From Clostridia bacterium (GTDB lineage Bacteria; Bacillota_A; Clostridia; Oscillospirales; CAG-272), in the NCBI GenBank assembly GCA_017414585.1, contig JAFQLN010000094.1:1-13480 (forward strand): a stretch of 13,480 nt of DNA, read 5' to 3'. Position 1 is the stretch's first letter. Every line of letters begins with the position of its first letter. Shown here piece by piece: positions 13,067 to 13,480 of this stretch. Position numbers and translations under genes: made by a program. Under the pieces are notes generated by a model, which was not told the origin of the DNA, made no database searches, and saw only the letters and a list, made by a program, of their open reading frames with translations.

Positions 13067-13090
13067 AAAGGCGGACTTACATCCGCCTTT
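13067..13090 (-). terminator. Intrinsic terminator after the oxidoreductase gene
   Basis: AAAGGCGGA (13067-13075) pairs with TCCGCCTTT (13082-13090) around a 6-base loop. Read on the minus strand, the stem is followed by TTTTGCTG, a short T-run, 18 bases after the stop codon of the oxidoreductase. The cinA set downstream should therefore have its own start or rely on read-through. Confidence 0.7.
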
Positions 13091-13107
13091 ATGATTATGC
13101 AGTTATT

Positions 13108-13480
13108 TTACCAGATAACCTTGTCGCCGCCCTTTTCGACGGATTCAAACGCGGTCATGATGACCTTGAGGATGCAGCGCATCTGGTCGTGGGTTACCAT
13201 CTGTTCCGCTTCGCCGTCGATTGCCTTGACGAAGTTGCGGTAGTAGTCATGTACATCGGACACAGGCTTTTCGATATCGTATTCATCCACGGTGATGGAG
13301 TCACGCGGAGCCATGGTCTTGGTCAGACCGGACGCATTGACAACGGGAAGAACATCGGATTCATGCCATGCCTTGCACTTGACAACGTGTGCGGGAATGG
13401 TCCAGTGCGGGATGATTGCAGAGCCCTTCTTTGCGCGCATATAGAAGCGGGGCATATCAACAAAGTTGTAGGTACCGACT
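13108..13480 (-). CDS. Gfo/Idh/MocA-family oxidoreductase, C-terminal part (5' end outside window)
   Basis: The frame stays open to the right edge of the window, so this is the last 124 or so residues of a longer gene; an ATG at 13455 is internal. The sequence reads like the C-terminal sheet domain of NAD(P)-dependent sugar dehydrogenases of the Gfo/Idh/MocA group: a strand carrying IPHWTIPAHVV, then DYYRNFVKAIDG (residues that usually read fy..f...i..g), and the closing helix DQMRCILKVIMTAFESVEKGG. The N-terminal Rossmann domain and the catalytic EKP/EKPxA motif lie outside the window. Such enzymes oxidise or isomerise sugars and inositols, consistent with the glycan genes nearby. Cofactor and substrate cannot be stated. 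Confidence 0.78.
   Translation of the reverse strand, partial: VGTYNFVDMPRFYMRAKKGSAIIPHWTIPAHVVKCKAWHESDVLPVVNASGLTKTMAPRDSITVDEYDIEKPVSDVHDYYRNFVKAIDGEAEQMVTHDQMRCILKVIMTAFESVEKGGDKVIW

Overview
The window most likely comes from an anaerobic, gut- or rumen-type member of the Bacillota (Clostridia-like). The evidence is indirect: strong AGGAGG/AAGGAG ribosome binding sites before nearly every gene, sigma-A type promoters, moderate GC content, rho-independent terminators, and a gene mix of sulfatase, GH110-like glycosidase, UroD-family methyltransferase, COG0523 GTPase, BioB-like radical SAM enzyme, and PadR and PocR/AraC regulators. No RNA genes, CRISPR array, insertion sequence or phage gene was seen. 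The gene order looks like chromosomal accessory metabolism.

Layout. (1) 1-577: the 3' end of a PstS-like substrate-binding protein gene. (2) 698-3110 (+): a good promoter drives a DUF1638 protein and a cytosolic Cys-type sulfatase, closed by a terminator at 3135-3181 that also serves the convergent genes. (3) 3244-6753 (-): a UroD-family protein fused to a thioredoxin-like domain, then a COG0523 (CobW-like) GTPase, then a BioB-like radical SAM protein preceded by a 14-codon mini-ORF. The 167-bp gap between the UroD fusion and the GTPase holds two large dyads, one of them 47 bp long. (4) 6754-7047: a divergent control region with a promoter in each direction. (5) 7048-8734 (+): a PadR repressor and a PocR-domain AraC activator, overlapping by 11 nt. 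(6) 8813-13016 (-): cinA, an SGNH hydrolase and a GH110-like beta-helix glycosidase, packed tightly. (7) 13108-13480 (-): the C-terminal part of a Gfo/Idh/MocA oxidoreductase.

How it fits together. The central block (3244-8734) looks like a self-contained regulated module. Two regulators of types often seen with corrinoid or C1 metabolism face away from a UroD/MtaA-like fold, a metal-handling GTPase and a radical SAM enzyme, with a DUF1638 gene close by. The usual corrinoid protein and substrate methyltransferase are absent from the window. The UroD protein has also lost the His of the His-x-Cys zinc motif and gained a CxxC redox domain. I consider this module the best candidate for an undescribed system; its substrate cannot be deduced from sequence alone. 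The flanking sulfatase, SGNH hydrolase, GH110-like enzyme and oxidoreductase suggest use of host or plant glycans. None of these has an export signal, so they probably act on imported oligosaccharides.
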